Shown here piece after piece: positions 25,386 to 33,553 of a stretch of DNA of 64,000 nucleotides. The notes beneath the pieces were generated by a model that worked only from the letters and a program-made list of their open reading frames with translations, was not told the origin of the DNA and did not search any database. The DNA comes from Candidatus Wolframiiraptor sinensis (GTDB taxonomy: Archaea; Thermoproteota; Nitrososphaeria_A; Caldarchaeales; Wolframiiraptoraceae): the NCBI GenBank assembly GCA_023268255.1, contig JALNJX010000003.1:175896-239895 (forward strand). The letters are read 5' to 3'. The position numbers and the translations under genes are program-made. The stretch's first letter is position 1. Each line of letters begins with the position of its first letter.

Positions 25386-27098
25386 TTAAATGAGGGCGCC
25401 AGCTATCAGGGATCCCAAGAGGAATAGGGTGAAGATGATAATTCCTTGCCGGGTTCTCGCCGCCGTCTCCTGTAGAAAGCTTTGGGACATTATCTTCACG
25501 CGGGGGAATTTCAGCCTAACCCACGCGGACTCCGCGGGCTCGGCATTCTCCAATGCTCTCTTGGCCGCTTCCACAGCCTTCTCGGCGATGACCTCGGCGG
25601 GAACGACCTCACCTAAGGGGTGATATCCTCGCCCACCAAACCTAAGCCCATTAACTACGTGAGTATCGGTCGTCACGACCTCGACGTGCTCGAATCCAAG
25701 ACTTCTAAGCCTTTCCAAGATCATGTCTCTAACTTGTGGCAGGCAGTTGTTGCCATCCAGGCTTACTATGGCCGATGGGCGGCCATCGAGGATGAAGACC
25801 GCAGTTGAAACCCCCAGGTCTCCCGCGCCATCCTCCCGAGAGTATCCATCAAACCCTAGCTGCGCGTAGCCGAATATCAGGTTCCTCCTCTCGCCCAGCT
25901 CGGTCTCCTCAGCCCTCTTCAGGAGCCTCGAGATCATCTGGAGGCTATCCTCACCTAGATCTTTCACGAAGTCGGAGAAGCTGTTATGGCAATCGACGGG
26001 TATCAGGAATTGGTCGCCGGAGTTGTTGCACAGGAATCTCGGAATATCCTCCATGCCGCGCGGATGAGTGGTGACTAGGAGGAGTCTGGCGTCGCCAATG
26101 CCCAGAAGCATTCCCTTGACATGACCTTCGTGCAGGATCTTCGGCGGATAAGCGTGAGAAGAATACGTGAGATCGTCCTGATTCTCGAACACCAATTTCC
26201 CAATTCTCTTCAGGATCAGCTCGCAATCCTCCTCAGAGATCAGGTTATCGTGATGATTCGAGAACCCCTTGAGAAAGATCGCCTTAACGCCGTTCTGCCG
26301 AAGTTCCTCATGAATCCTATACATTAGGCCACTGCTACCATAATCCTTGAACGGCCCCGGGTGGAAGTAGGGGATGATTATCGCGGCGACAACCCTCCGA
26401 GTCATGTTCCTGAAGAGCAGGAGGTCCAAGCTCGTAAAGCCCTCATCATCAAGCCTCTCGGAGATCTCCCTGAGCAAATCCCTCCTATCATCTAGAAGAT
26501 ATGCGAATACGCTTGATACGTAGTCAAGCACCGGAGCACCCTTAATCATCAGAACGCGCTTGAACATGAGAATCAATGTCAAGGAGAAGGCCGCTCCGAT
26601 GAGATATCCTTTTATGATCGAGATCGCGTAGGCGGTGTTCTGGAGAAAGAGCATAGGCGCGGCTTCCGCGAAGAGCATCAGCGCGAATGCGGGCAGCGCC
26701 TTAAGCAGTTTTCTTCCCGCCAGCGTGAGAAAGACCACCCCCCTTATGAATAAGCTGATGCTAACAATCGCCGCGAGAGCGGCTAATCCAAGCGGGGTTA
26801 CCGAGGCCGCCAGCCCGAGGGCCATGAAGCAGGAGCTCACTATCGCCAGCTGATTCAGCCTCCTCGAGTTGATCATTCCCAGATCGATCTCCAGGCGCTC
26901 CACGATCCAGCCTAGCAGGATGCCGGCCATGAAGCCCACTAGGATTAGCGGCGTGTAGGCGCCAGCCCCGCCGAGAAAGGATATCGCAAGCGATACGATC
27001 GCGTTGGCGCATATCGCGATGGCGAGAAGTCTCCCGCGTAGCGGGATGCCCCAGAGAAACCTGTACAGCGATGATAGCTGGGAGGTGGCGCTCTTCAA
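25386..27098 (-). CDS. DUF2070 membrane protein
   Basis: 570 residues with about seven membrane helices in the first ~190 residues, a large soluble domain and a final helix at about 550-568. The soluble part carries PYFHPGPFKDYGSSGLMYR and FSNHHDNLI, characteristic of the archaeal DUF2070 family. His and Asp residues in those blocks suggest a metal or phosphate-binding site. The function is not known. It is divergent from the MBL nuclease gene. Confidence 0.85.
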   Translation of the reverse strand: MKSATSQLSSLYRFLWGIPLRGRLLAIAICANAIVSLAISFLGGAGAYTPLILVGFMAGILLGWIVERLEIDLGMINSRRLNQLAIVSSCFMALGLAASVTPLGLAALAAIVSISLFIRGVVFLTLAGRKLLKALPAFALMLFAEAAPMLFLQNTAYAISIIKGYLIGAAFSLTLILMFKRVLMIKGAPVLDYVSSVFAYLLDDRRDLLREISERLDDEGFTSLDLLLFRNMTRRVVAAIIIPYFHPGPFKDYGSSGLMYRIHEELRQNGVKAIFLKGFSNHHDNLISEEDCELILKRIGKLVFENQDDLTYSSHAYPPKILHEGHVKGMLLGIGDARLLLVTTHPRGMEDIPRFLCNNSGDQFLIPVDCHNSFSDFVKDLGEDSLQMISRLLKRAEETELGERRNLIFGYAQLGFDGYSREDGAGDLGVSTAVFILDGRPSAIVSLDGNNCLPQVRDMILERLRSLGFEHVEVVTTDTHVVNGLRFGGRGYHPLGEVVPAEVIAEKAVEAAKRALENAEPAESAWVRLKFPRVKIMSQSFLQETAARTRQGIIIFTLFLLGSLIAGALI

Positions 27099-27133
27099 CT
27101 CTTTCTAGCGGGATGTGGGCGGACTTATAAACT

Positions 27134-28153
27134 GTGACATTCGTGGAAAAGCTCTTTAGCCCGGGGGGAGCTTATCCCCTACTGGGCGGGGCCATGGAGG
27201 TTCTTGGCGGGCGCGGATTTCTCGTGAAAGCTGGCGATACGAGGATATGGCTGGACTCGGCGGCTGAGGGTAATGGCGTGAGCCTGGTCTCGCACGCCCA
27301 TATGGACCATGCTCCCGGAAGGTCCAGCAGGATTATAGCGACGCCGGAGACCGCGAGCGTACTGAAACTCTTCGGCCCGCATAGGGTCGAGAGGCTGATA
27401 AGGTATGATGAGAGCATAGACTTCGGCGGCATCAGGGTTTCAGCCCATCCATCCGGCCACGTGATCGGCTCAAGCCAGTTTCTCATGGAGGGCGATGGCG
27501 TGAGCCTCGTCTACACCGGCGACCTGAACACCTATGACAGCATAATATTGAGGGGGGCGAAGCTCCTGGAATCCGAGGTGCTGATACTTGAGGCGACCTA
27601 TGGCTCGCCGCGCTACATCTTCCCCAAGAGAGAGGAGGTTTACGCTAAGATAATCCGCTGGATAATCGAGACGATAAAGGCTGGCGAGGTGCCGGCATTC
27701 AAGGTCTACGCTCTCGGAAAAGCTCAGGAGATAGTGGGCTTGATCAACGCCTATCTCGAGGTACCGGTCCTGACGAGCTTCACCATAAGCAGGATAACTG
27801 AGAGCCTCTCACAATACGGCTTCAAGCTCGATCACCTCCCAATAAATAGCCCCGAGGGCCTCGAGGCGCTCAGGCAAGGCGAGTGCGTATACGTCTCAAG
27901 CAAGAGGTATAGCCCGCCCTCCAGGCATAGGATCAGGTGGGCAGCCGCCACGGGTTGGGCCTTAAGATACCGGCTAAACGGCTTTGACGCCGCATTCCCC
28001 CTCAGTAGCCACGCCGACTTCCCAGGGTTGATGAGCTACGCGGAGGAGAGCGGGGCCAGGCGAATATACCTCGTTCATGGATTCGCCGAGGAGCTGGCGA
28101 GGCATCTCAGGAGAAGGGGGATACGGGCTGAGGCATTAGCCCGCGTCCCATGA
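27134..28153 (+). CDS. Metallo-beta-lactamase-fold nuclease, Ysh1/exonuclease type
   Basis: MBL-fold hydrolase with zinc motif SHAHMDH near residue 55, a second His in HPSGHVIGSSQF, the Asp in YTGDLN and a C-terminal PLSSHADFPGL. This order matches the COG1236 group related to mRNA 3'-end processing nucleases and DNA-ligase-associated exonucleases; a beta-CASP-like region lies between. The frame opens with GTG at 27134, but a TATA element (CTTATAAA, 27124-27131) lies only 3-10 nt before it. GTG at 27143 or ATG at 27194 (MEVLGGRGFL, start of the first strand) may be the real start. Confidence 0.8.
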   Translation: MTFVEKLFSPGGAYPLLGGAMEVLGGRGFLVKAGDTRIWLDSAAEGNGVSLVSHAHMDHAPGRSSRIIATPETASVLKLFGPHRVERLIRYDESIDFGGIRVSAHPSGHVIGSSQFLMEGDGVSLVYTGDLNTYDSIILRGAKLLESEVLILEATYGSPRYIFPKREEVYAKIIRWIIETIKAGEVPAFKVYALGKAQEIVGLINAYLEVPVLTSFTISRITESLSQYGFKLDHLPINSPEGLEALRQGECVYVSSKRYSPPSRHRIRWAAATGWALRYRLNGFDAAFPLSSHADFPGLMSYAEESGARRIYLVHGFAEELARHLRRRGIRAEALARVP

Positions 28154-28206
28154 ACTGGGAAGGGAGAATTAATAAGGTGAAGCAGCCCTCGTGGGGATGA
28201 AGAGGG

Positions 28207-28383
28207 TTGGCCGCGAGAAGGCGTAGGGGGGCTCCGCTACCGGCATCGGCAGCAGGCCTACTGAGATTCTTCGAGGAGGAGGCTAAGGGCATAAAGATCC
28301 GGCCGGAGATAATCCTGATCCTGGCAAGCCTTCTGATAGCCGTAACGATAATAATGAATAAGCTGATTCCATTGATTCCATGA
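28207..28383 (+). CDS. Preprotein translocase subunit Sec61 beta
   Basis: A 58-residue tail-anchored subunit of the SecYE-beta channel. It shows the archaeal signature RRRRGAPLPASAAGLLRFFEEE (split: RRRRGAPLP then ASAAGLLRFFEE), KGIKIRPE and one C-terminal membrane helix. The start is TTG at 28207; an in-frame stop directly upstream excludes anything longer. A TATA-like AATTAATAA at 28167-28175 fits a nearly leaderless transcript. Confidence 0.93.
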   Translation: MAARRRRGAPLPASAAGLLRFFEEEAKGIKIRPEIILILASLLIAVTIIMNKLIPLIP

Positions 28384-28397
28384 GGCGCGGCGAGGGG

Positions 28398-28688
28398 TTA
28401 AGCTAGAGCCTCCTCGAGATTGAGCTGCCCGGATCCGCTCAGCTTCCACAGAATCTTGCCCTTAAACCTGAGCTTCTCGACTATGCCCTCAGCGAGCATG
28501 TTCTTCAAGTGCCTTCTCACCGCCGACTTGCTTAACCCTATCTCCTCAGCTATCTGCGAGATAGTCGAGGCCTTCCTGGATAAAGCATCTATGATCTTAG
28601 ACCTGGTGAGGAGCCCGCGCCTAACATTCCTCAAGCCCCTGAGATAGGCTCGCCCGCGGATTATCTGCCTCTCAAGCTGGGTAAACAC
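28398..28688 (-). CDS. Winged-helix transcription regulator, ArsR-like
   Basis: 96 residues. A basic N-terminal helix (RGRAYLRGLRNVRRGLLTR) is followed by a classic winged-helix: KIIDALSRKASTISQIAEE, recognition helix LSKSAVRRHLKNM, then a wing with VEKLRFKGKILWKL. No ligand-binding domain. It is a probable local DNA-binding repressor; target unknown. It converges with Sec61 beta. Confidence 0.8.
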   Translation of the reverse strand: MFTQLERQIIRGRAYLRGLRNVRRGLLTRSKIIDALSRKASTISQIAEEIGLSKSAVRRHLKNMLAEGIVEKLRFKGKILWKLSGSGQLNLEEALA

Positions 28689-28784
28689 TGGATAAGAGAA
28701 GCATGAAAACTAATTAATATTTGATCCGCCGCAACGCTGCATCGAGCTCCAGCGTAAGCGCTCAGGGCTTTTGGCCATCGCGGA

Positions 28785-29078
28785 TCACTCTCGCCCCTCT
28801 TCGCACGCCTTCCTCAGCCTCAGAAGATGCATCAATGGTAATAGAAATGCAAGAGCCATGACTATGAAGATCAAGAGTACTGCGAGGGGTCCGAGCTCGC
28901 CGTGGAATAGTATCGGTATCGGGCCTATTAGGATTAGGCCTCCGCCCTCGGCCCCCACTATATTGCTTGAGGAGAATAATCCAGCGAGAACTAGGAAGAA
29001 TCCGATTAAGATGAGGAGGAATCCGAGCATGAGAAGCAGGAATGATGCTTCCGGCGAGATCCTCGCCCGATCCTCCAA
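28785..29078 (-). CDS. DUF131 membrane protein, copy 1
   Basis: 97 residues with three hydrophobic segments and the DUF131 core GGGLILIGPIPILFHGE between helices. Function unknown. It is the second gene of a tandem pair of the same family, 6 nt downstream of the other copy, which points to a duplication. Confidence 0.8.
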   Translation of the reverse strand: MEDRARISPEASFLLLMLGFLLILIGFFLVLAGLFSSSNIVGAEGGGLILIGPIPILFHGELGPLAVLLIFIVMALAFLLPLMHLLRLRKACEEGRE

Positions 29079-29084
29079 GCGCTA

Positions 29085-29315
29085 TCACCTCACGACTCCG
29101 ATGAGCATGAGAAGGATTACCGGGATTAACGCTAAAAGAGCAATAATCAGCAGGATAATCCCCAGAGATCTGTCGCCGAATATTATCGGTATTGGGCCTA
29201 TCAGGATTAATCCCCCTCCCCTAACCCTCGCCCGGCCCAGAGAGGCCGCGAGAAGCAATAATACCCCTCCCACAAAAACTAAGCCGAGGCCGAGGAAGAT
29301 TAAGACCAGATCCAT
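29085..29315 (-). CDS. DUF131 membrane protein, copy 2
   Basis: 76 residues, two long membrane helices flanking RGGGLILIGPIPIIFGDR, the DUF131 signature. It is first in the tandem pair. Its upstream A/T-rich region is the place where the IS110-like element at 29.4 kb has inserted. Confidence 0.8.
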   Translation of the reverse strand: MDLVLIFLGLGLVFVGGVLLLLAASLGRARVRGGGLILIGPIPIIFGDRSLGIILLIIALLALIPVILLMLIGVVR

Positions 29316-29451
29316 GAGCTCGGCCGCCTCATAATCGTCTTCTCGGTATATTAGCCTTGAGCTTTCAGCGAGCTCTTCAAGCCCAAAATTAATTCAATTA
29401 ATTCATAAGGGAAAAAGAGGGATGCGGGGAGAGGGGGAGGAGCATCTAGAC

Positions 29452-29530
29452 AGCCCTTCACCCGCCATTAATTTTGGAACCACTCCCTCGTGGAGCAGTA
29501 ATTAGGGCGACCACGGGCCTCATCAGGGCT
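29452..29530 (-). ncRNA. Bridge-RNA-like unit of copy A
   Basis: A 79-nt unit closed by AGCCC (29452-29456) and GGGCT (29526-29530). Inside are two variable segments, S1 at 29467-29478 (ATTAATTTTGGA) and S2 at 29497-29509 (AGTAATTAGGGCG), each followed by ACCAC and separated by CTCC-loop-GGAG. S1 is the reverse complement, over 11 nt, of CCAAAATTAAT at 29383-29393, just outside the element. The transposase frame of this copy reads through part of the unit. Direction of transcription is assumed to be that of the transposase. Confidence 0.5.
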
Positions 29531-30437
29531 TTTATCCTGCTCCTCCACCTCATTGGCGCCGTTGAAGGTTCTCAGAACTCCTAGTAACTCCCTCAGCACC
29601 TCCTTCTCATCCCTCGTCCTCGGCGGAAAAATTTTCTTCTTGGCAAACATTGCCGCCGTCAGCGAGTTTAAATATCTCCTAGCATAGCTGTTATAACGCC
29701 TCACGAATTTCTCCCTCATCTTCTCCTCATACTTTCTCTTATCATCTTTTGTCGGCTTATACAATCCTAGAAACCTCCTAGCTTTATGATATGATGGCAC
29801 ATTAAACGGCCACTTCAGGTAGATTAGCAGCCCAGCCAGCGCCGACAGCGCATTGACGTCATCATTGTCCAGTCCTAGCTTCTCAGCGATCTCGGTGAAT
29901 CGAGGAATCCTCTCTTGCGCTTTCTCGACAATTTCCTCACGTATCTCCGTCAGCCACTTCTTGTGATCCTTAATAACCTCGTCCTCAATATAGACGCCGA
30001 GCGCCTGCAACTGGTATAACTCGTTCAGGATCTTAACCACCCTCCTCTCCCTCATCAGCAATGGCTTGAACTCCACGTCGAGGGGCGTGACTTCCGCAAA
30101 GGCCTTTGGCATACCATGAATCCTCGACAAAACGTATGCGTCGCCGTAATCCGTCTTCCACTTCCCAAAACTTCCTCTTCAAATCGTCGGCATATCTCTC
30201 GCGTAGCCTCTTCCACTTCCAAGGCCACGCGAAGTAGAAGACCCTCGCGCCATCGTTTATCAACGCCTTCAGCTGAGGCCACATATTCGGGAAAAGCGCG
30301 CAATCAATGTAAACCTCATCATATCTTCCGGCGAGCTCAGCGAGATCCTCGACCTCAAAAAACCCGTCCTCAGCCGGGTCATAGCATGTATGGAGCTTCG
30401 ATTTCCATGCCGTATCCACATAAACCCTCCTGACCAT
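29468..30437 (-). pseudogene. IS110-family transposase split by a frameshift
   Basis: The N-terminal half starts at ATG 30437 (MVRRVYVDTAWKS, first catalytic Asp) and runs through VYIDCALFP (Asp where Glu is usual) to about 30155. The second half follows in another frame from KTDYGDAYVLSRI, the KTDxxDA motif of IS110, to 29468, ending in the C-terminal transposase domain (LSALAGLLIYLKWPF, RRFLGLYKP, RRYNSYARRYL). The switch is +1 within TTTTGGGAAG near 30155-30165. The joined product would be ~320 residues, normal for the family. A decayed gene, a programmed shift or an assembly error in the T/G runs are all possible. Confidence 0.75.
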
Positions 30438-30442
30438 ATCGA

Positions 30443-30691
30443 TCACTTTCCGCTCATAAGCTCGGCTCCCATCCCGCCGGCCATCCTCGCCAGCATCCTC
30501 AAAGCCCTCCTCCTCCTCGACCCCACCATACCCCACGCGGTTGAGGGGTTGATGGGTATATCAATGCTGGTAACCGAGACCCCGGCGACCAGGCCGCTGG
30601 GGGGTATGGATACCGCGCCTCGATCCATGTAAATTGTTATCTCGTGGAGGGTGAGATTAACGAGCCTCACGCCCTCCACGACCTCGCCCAT
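30443..30691 (-). CDS. Small NLTPHE-type protein, possibly truncated
   Basis: 82 residues ending 5 nt before the transposase start. The first ~40 residues (VRLVNLTLHEITIY, then AVSIPPSGLVAGVSV) resemble a small-protein family of archaeal and phage genomes that opens V-NLTPHE and has an IPPSG loop. Those proteins usually continue with a second half that is missing here; instead the sequence turns Arg/Ala/Gly-rich. It may be the 5' part of a gene interrupted by the insertion element, or a small passenger gene. Confidence 0.4.
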   Translation of the reverse strand: MGEVVEGVRLVNLTLHEITIYMDRGAVSIPPSGLVAGVSVTSIDIPINPSTAWGMVGSRRRRALRMLARMAGGMGAELMSGK

Positions 30692-31242
30692 AACACCACC
30701 CTAAAAAACCCATCAACCATAACCGCGATTATAAGGTTTCATGGACTGGAGATGAATGGCTTACGCGGATAGCCTCACATGGGATAATGATCGAGCTGAG
30801 GAGGAGCCTAGGATAAAAGCATCCATGTAACGTCAAAGATGAGAGAATAGTGGAGGAGGATGAGTCTAAACGATCTGATATTTTTGTTAATAGAAGCTGG
30901 TGGCGGCGAAGTGGTGGTCGAATAAACGTCGAGCATTTACAATAGATCGTTTTGAGTTTATATTTAAGCACTCTGAGAAGATACGTGTATAAACATGGTT
31001 GAAAGTATTGCCCCCGAATGCCGGAGAGAATTAGAGCGGAGGTGGAAGCCTTAAAGGACGTGGATGCCTCGAGAGCTTGAGCCTAGTCGGCCTAAGCGTG
31101 GAGCCCGCCTTCATTCGCCACAAAAGGGGATGATGCATCCTCCCTCCGAGGAACATAGTCTACTACAAGCAGGTATGGGGTGAGCATTTCTCGGAGGCTG
31201 TAACCCTTTTATAGCGAGGTCTTTGATAGATGCTCAGCTGAG
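30692..31242. other. Gene-poor, decayed stretch beside the insertion element
   Basis: About 550 nt with no intact gene. It holds one recognisable fragment (30860-30925), an A/T-rich TTTATATTTAAG at about 30957-30968 that may be a promoter, and short plus-strand frames full of stops in 30990-31200. A GGTGATGAG ribosome-binding and start region leads into the gene at 31243. Confidence 0.4.
30860..30925 (+). pseudogene. Second N-terminal fragment of a YwgA-like protein
   Basis: A 21-codon frame beginning MSLNDLIFLLIEAGGGEV and stopping after VVE. The opening matches the fragment at 11022-11111 (MxLxDLIxLLxEAxGGxV) and the start of YwgA-like proteins. A GAGGAGG ribosome-binding site precedes the ATG. 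The rest of the gene is gone. Confidence 0.35.
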
Positions 31243-31638
31243 GTGATGAGTATGGAGGAGGACTTGGAGCTTAGAGCTCTCAAGCTCAGGAAGTTCATGG
31301 AACTCGCAGCACTCAGATCGCGGGCGAAAGCCGCGGGCTCGGAGAAGAATGCGAAGCCGCTGAGCTTCGAGGAGGCCCTCAAGATAGTTAGAGAGAATCT
31401 TGTGGAGCGCGGGGATGAGGTGCTGGATGCGGCGCTGGAGCAGTATCCAGAGCAAGCCAAGAAGATAGTAATGATCTTGGCGGAGAAGATCATTAAGGGC
31501 GAGATAGGCCAGAAAATAAGGGGGAGCGCGTTGATGAGCCTCTTCGATTATCTCGGAATGCCCGTAAAACTGAGATCTCGAATTCTCTACTACAAAAAGG
31601 GCGAGTACAAGTCTATCGAGGAGCTATTGAGGTCCTGA
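31243..31638 (+). CDS. Conserved TACK protein, possibly PDCD5/TFAR19-related
   Basis: About 131 residues. A charged N-terminal helix (EEDLELRALKLRKFMELAAL) precedes a helical core (ALKIVRENLVERGDEVLDAALEQYPEQA in parts) and a basic C terminus with LGMPVKLRSRILYYKKGEYKSIEELL. The helix pattern reminds me of crenarchaeal proteins annotated as TFAR19/PDCD5-related DNA-binding proteins, but I cannot confirm the family by a motif. The start codon could be GTG 31243, ATG 31246 or ATG 31252. It is upstream of gcvH. Confidence 0.6.
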   Translation: MMSMEEDLELRALKLRKFMELAALRSRAKAAGSEKNAKPLSFEEALKIVRENLVERGDEVLDAALEQYPEQAKKIVMILAEKIIKGEIGQKIRGSALMSLFDYLGMPVKLRSRILYYKKGEYKSIEELLRS

Positions 31639-31689
31639 AATAAGGGAAACCTTATAGATCAGCGGGGATTTTGCCTTTGCGAGGTAAAA

Positions 31690-32097
31690 TTGTCGGGGGA
31701 ATATCAAATTCCCGAAGGATACTATTACGTGAGAGATCATATCTGGATTAAGGTTGATAATAATGTCGTCACGATAGGGATAACCGATTATGGTCAGAAA
31801 AAGCTCAGAGACATAATCCACATCGAGCTGCCGAGCATAGGTCAATCTATCGAGGAGGGCGAGACCCTTGCCGTGGTTGAGTCAATCAAGGCTTCGGTCG
31901 AGATACATTCGCCGGTCGCGGGGAGGATCGTTAAGGTGAACTCCAAGCTCATGGATCATCCGGAGCTGATAAATGAGGATCCATACGGTAGCGGGTGGAT
32001 AGTGAAGATAGAGCTGGCTGAAGAGCTGAGGACTGAGGATCTAATGGAGGCTGACGAATACTCTAAATACATCGAGGATCTAGAGGAGTCCGTCTAG
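31690..32097 (+). CDS. gcvH: Glycine cleavage system H protein
   Basis: Lipoyl-carrier protein of about 135 residues with the lipoylated lysine at K67 in VESIKAS and the family end EDPYGSGWIVKIE. In the full system it shuttles the aminomethyl group between the P and T proteins; P, T and L are not in this window, so here it may serve lipoate-dependent metabolism in general. Start is TTG 31690 with GAGGT just upstream; a TTATAGAT element near 31651-31658 is the likely promoter. Confidence 0.93.
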   Translation: MSGEYQIPEGYYYVRDHIWIKVDNNVVTIGITDYGQKKLRDIIHIELPSIGQSIEEGETLAVVESIKASVEIHSPVAGRIVKVNSKLMDHPELINEDPYGSGWIVKIELAEELRTEDLMEADEYSKYIEDLEESV

Positions 32098-32112
32098 AAG
32101 GCTTGCGGGGAT

Positions 32113-32448
32113 ATGGTGCTCGTCAGAGTTCATAGGGTTTCAAGCGTGAGGGATCCCGAGACAGGCAGATACGGCAAGATGATAGAGCTTATCGAGGAGA
32201 AGAGGGTTCAGGCCGCTCCGAGAGTTTCAGGGCCGCCTGAAACCCTGATGATACAATCTATGCTACAGGATCTCATGAGCTACTTCCAGTCAATGGGGTT
32301 GATGCTCGCGCCCCCCGTTAAAACGAAGATGATTTTACTCTTAACTGAGGAGGAGTACGAGATGCTGGGAGTAAAGCTCGACGTGAACGAGGTCTATGAG
32401 CTGGTTTTTGAGAAGGGCGCGATAAGGTTCAAGAGCGCCTATGACTAG
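32113..32448 (+). CDS. Conserved archaeal protein, Arcadin-1-like
   Basis: 111 residues: a beta-rich N terminus (VLVRVHRVSSVRDPETGRYGKM), a Met/Pro-rich middle and a C-terminal LLTEEEYEMLGVKLDVNEVYEL. The VRDPxTG opening and LTEEExExLGxxxxVN end resemble proteins annotated Arcadin 1, linked to the actin-like crenactin system, but this comes from memory and no crenactin gene is nearby. It is 15 nt downstream of gcvH and converges with the next gene with a 20-nt overlap. Confidence 0.5.
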   Translation: MVLVRVHRVSSVRDPETGRYGKMIELIEEKRVQAAPRVSGPPETLMIQSMLQDLMSYFQSMGLMLAPPVKTKMILLLTEEEYEMLGVKLDVNEVYELVFEKGAIRFKSAYD

Positions 32449-33055
32449 CCCTCATTCTCAGTGCTTGGATGGCGTAGAGCATTCTCCACGTGACGGTCAT
32501 CATGGCGAGCAGGGCGATCAGGATCATGGAGACCTCTAATGCCTGCCGGATGAACGGCGTTATTATGGACGCGATGATCAGCAGCATAGTGCGCTCAGCT
32601 CTCTCCATGAATCCCACGCCCTTCAGATCTACTCCAAGCGGCTCGGCCCTATGCCTCACATAGCTCACCATTAGCGATGATGTGAGGGCGAGTGTCCCCC
32701 AGAGCACGCTGACAGCCCCCGAGGTGATGATCGCCACATATATCGCTGCCTCTCCTAACTTGTCAAAGACAGAGTCCAAGAATGCGCCGAGATCGCTCGT
32801 CATCTTAAGCTTCCTGGCCACAGCCCCGTCAACGGCATCGAGGAATCCGGAGAGCGCCAAGAATAGAGCGGCGAGGAAGTAAATCATCGGCATACTCGCT
32901 CCCAGGTAGTAGGATGCCGCGGAGATCAGGGCCGTGATGAAGGCTAGTGCGGTTATGATCATCGGCTTGACCCCGAGCCTTGACAACTTCTCGATGAAAC
33001 CTTCGGAGAGCCTCCCGAAAACCTCCTCCTCCAGCTTACGCCTTCTAGAGGCCAT
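32429..33055 (-). CDS. CDP-alcohol phosphatidyltransferase family protein
   Basis: Integral membrane enzyme, about 208 residues and six helices. The catalytic motif D-x2-DG-x2-AR-x8-G-x3-D-x3-D is complete in LDAVDGAVARKLKMTSDLG followed by AFLDSVFDKL. It joins a CDP-activated archaeal lipid to an alcohol head group; by type it is most like archaetidylinositol-phosphate synthase, but head-group specificity cannot be read from the sequence. Confidence 0.85.
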   Translation of the reverse strand: MASRRRKLEEEVFGRLSEGFIEKLSRLGVKPMIITALAFITALISAASYYLGASMPMIYFLAALFLALSGFLDAVDGAVARKLKMTSDLGAFLDSVFDKLGEAAIYVAIITSGAVSVLWGTLALTSSLMVSYVRHRAEPLGVDLKGVGFMERAERTMLLIIASIITPFIRQALEVSMILIALLAMMTVTWRMLYAIQALRMRASHRRS

Positions 33056-33112
33056 GCTCCACGCATCAAGCTAGCGCCCCGCGATTTTAAAATTTCCCGC
33101 GGCGGCGCAACC

Positions 33113-33119
33113 TTATATA
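33113..33119 (+). promoter_or_regulatory. TATA box of the MIP18-family gene
   Basis: TTATATA lies about 27 nt before the ATG at 33143, again implying a leaderless transcript. Confidence 0.6.
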
Positions 33120-33142
33120 GCGCCCTAAATCATAACGTAGTA

Positions 33143-33508
33143 ATGATCAATAAGGATCAGCTCAGAAGCAAGGTCATCGCGGCTCTTAGGGAGGCATATG
33201 ATCCCGAGATACCGGTGAACGTCTATGATCTCGGGCTCGTATATGGAATTGATGTTGATGATGAGGGTAATGTTGAGATTAAGATGACTCTTACGGCTGT
33301 GGGCTGTCCAATGGCGGGCCTGATAATCTACAGGATCGAGGAGGAGGTTAGGAGCAGGGTGCCGGAGGCCAAGAGCGTGAAGGTCAAACTCGTCTGGGAG
33401 CCGATGTGGAGCCCCGAAAGAGTTACTCCCGAGGGAAGGGAGGCATTGAGGAAACTTTATGGCTACGATGTCGTTAGCGAGTGGATCAAGAGGTATAAGG
33501 GAGAATAG
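33143..33508 (+). CDS. MIP18/SufT-family iron-sulfur assembly protein
   Basis: 121 residues with the DUF59 core DPEIPVNVYDLGLVYGI and the conserved Cys in LTAVGCPMAG. Members help insert Fe-S clusters into target proteins. Many archaeal copies act with the ApbC/Nbp35 scaffold ATPase, which is not in this window. The cysteine desulfurase at 39985 could supply sulfur. Confidence 0.9.
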   Translation: MINKDQLRSKVIAALREAYDPEIPVNVYDLGLVYGIDVDDEGNVEIKMTLTAVGCPMAGLIIYRIEEEVRSRVPEAKSVKVKLVWEPMWSPERVTPEGREALRKLYGYDVVSEWIKRYKGE

Positions 33509-33553
33509 ACGGATAAAATAAAGAGCTAGTCTATAGGTTGTTGATCTTGGCCC

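Larger units (their letters stand above)
29394..30540 (-). mobile_element. IS110-like insertion element (copy A)
   Basis: Contains a DEDD transposase gene on the minus strand and a conserved non-coding end downstream of it. The outer boundary is near 29394-29408, where AAGGGAAAAAGAGGG begins; this block opens all four copies of the family and the flanks differ outside it. The other boundary is not defined; 30540 is an estimate from the point where transposase-like sequence stops. No terminal inverted repeats are seen, as expected for IS110. A non-coding conserved region downstream of the transposase is the arrangement known for the IS1111 subgroup. Confidence 0.7.

Noticed and set aside
26121..26327. 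Antisense frames over the DUF2070 gene
   Set aside because: They follow the codon structure of the real gene and have no start signals of their own.
29509..29530. Hammerhead-ribozyme or C/D-box signal (CTGATGAGG on the minus strand of the repeat)
   Set aside because: The second hammerhead core (GAAA) and a D box (CUGA) at the right place are missing, and copy C has CTGATGGGG.
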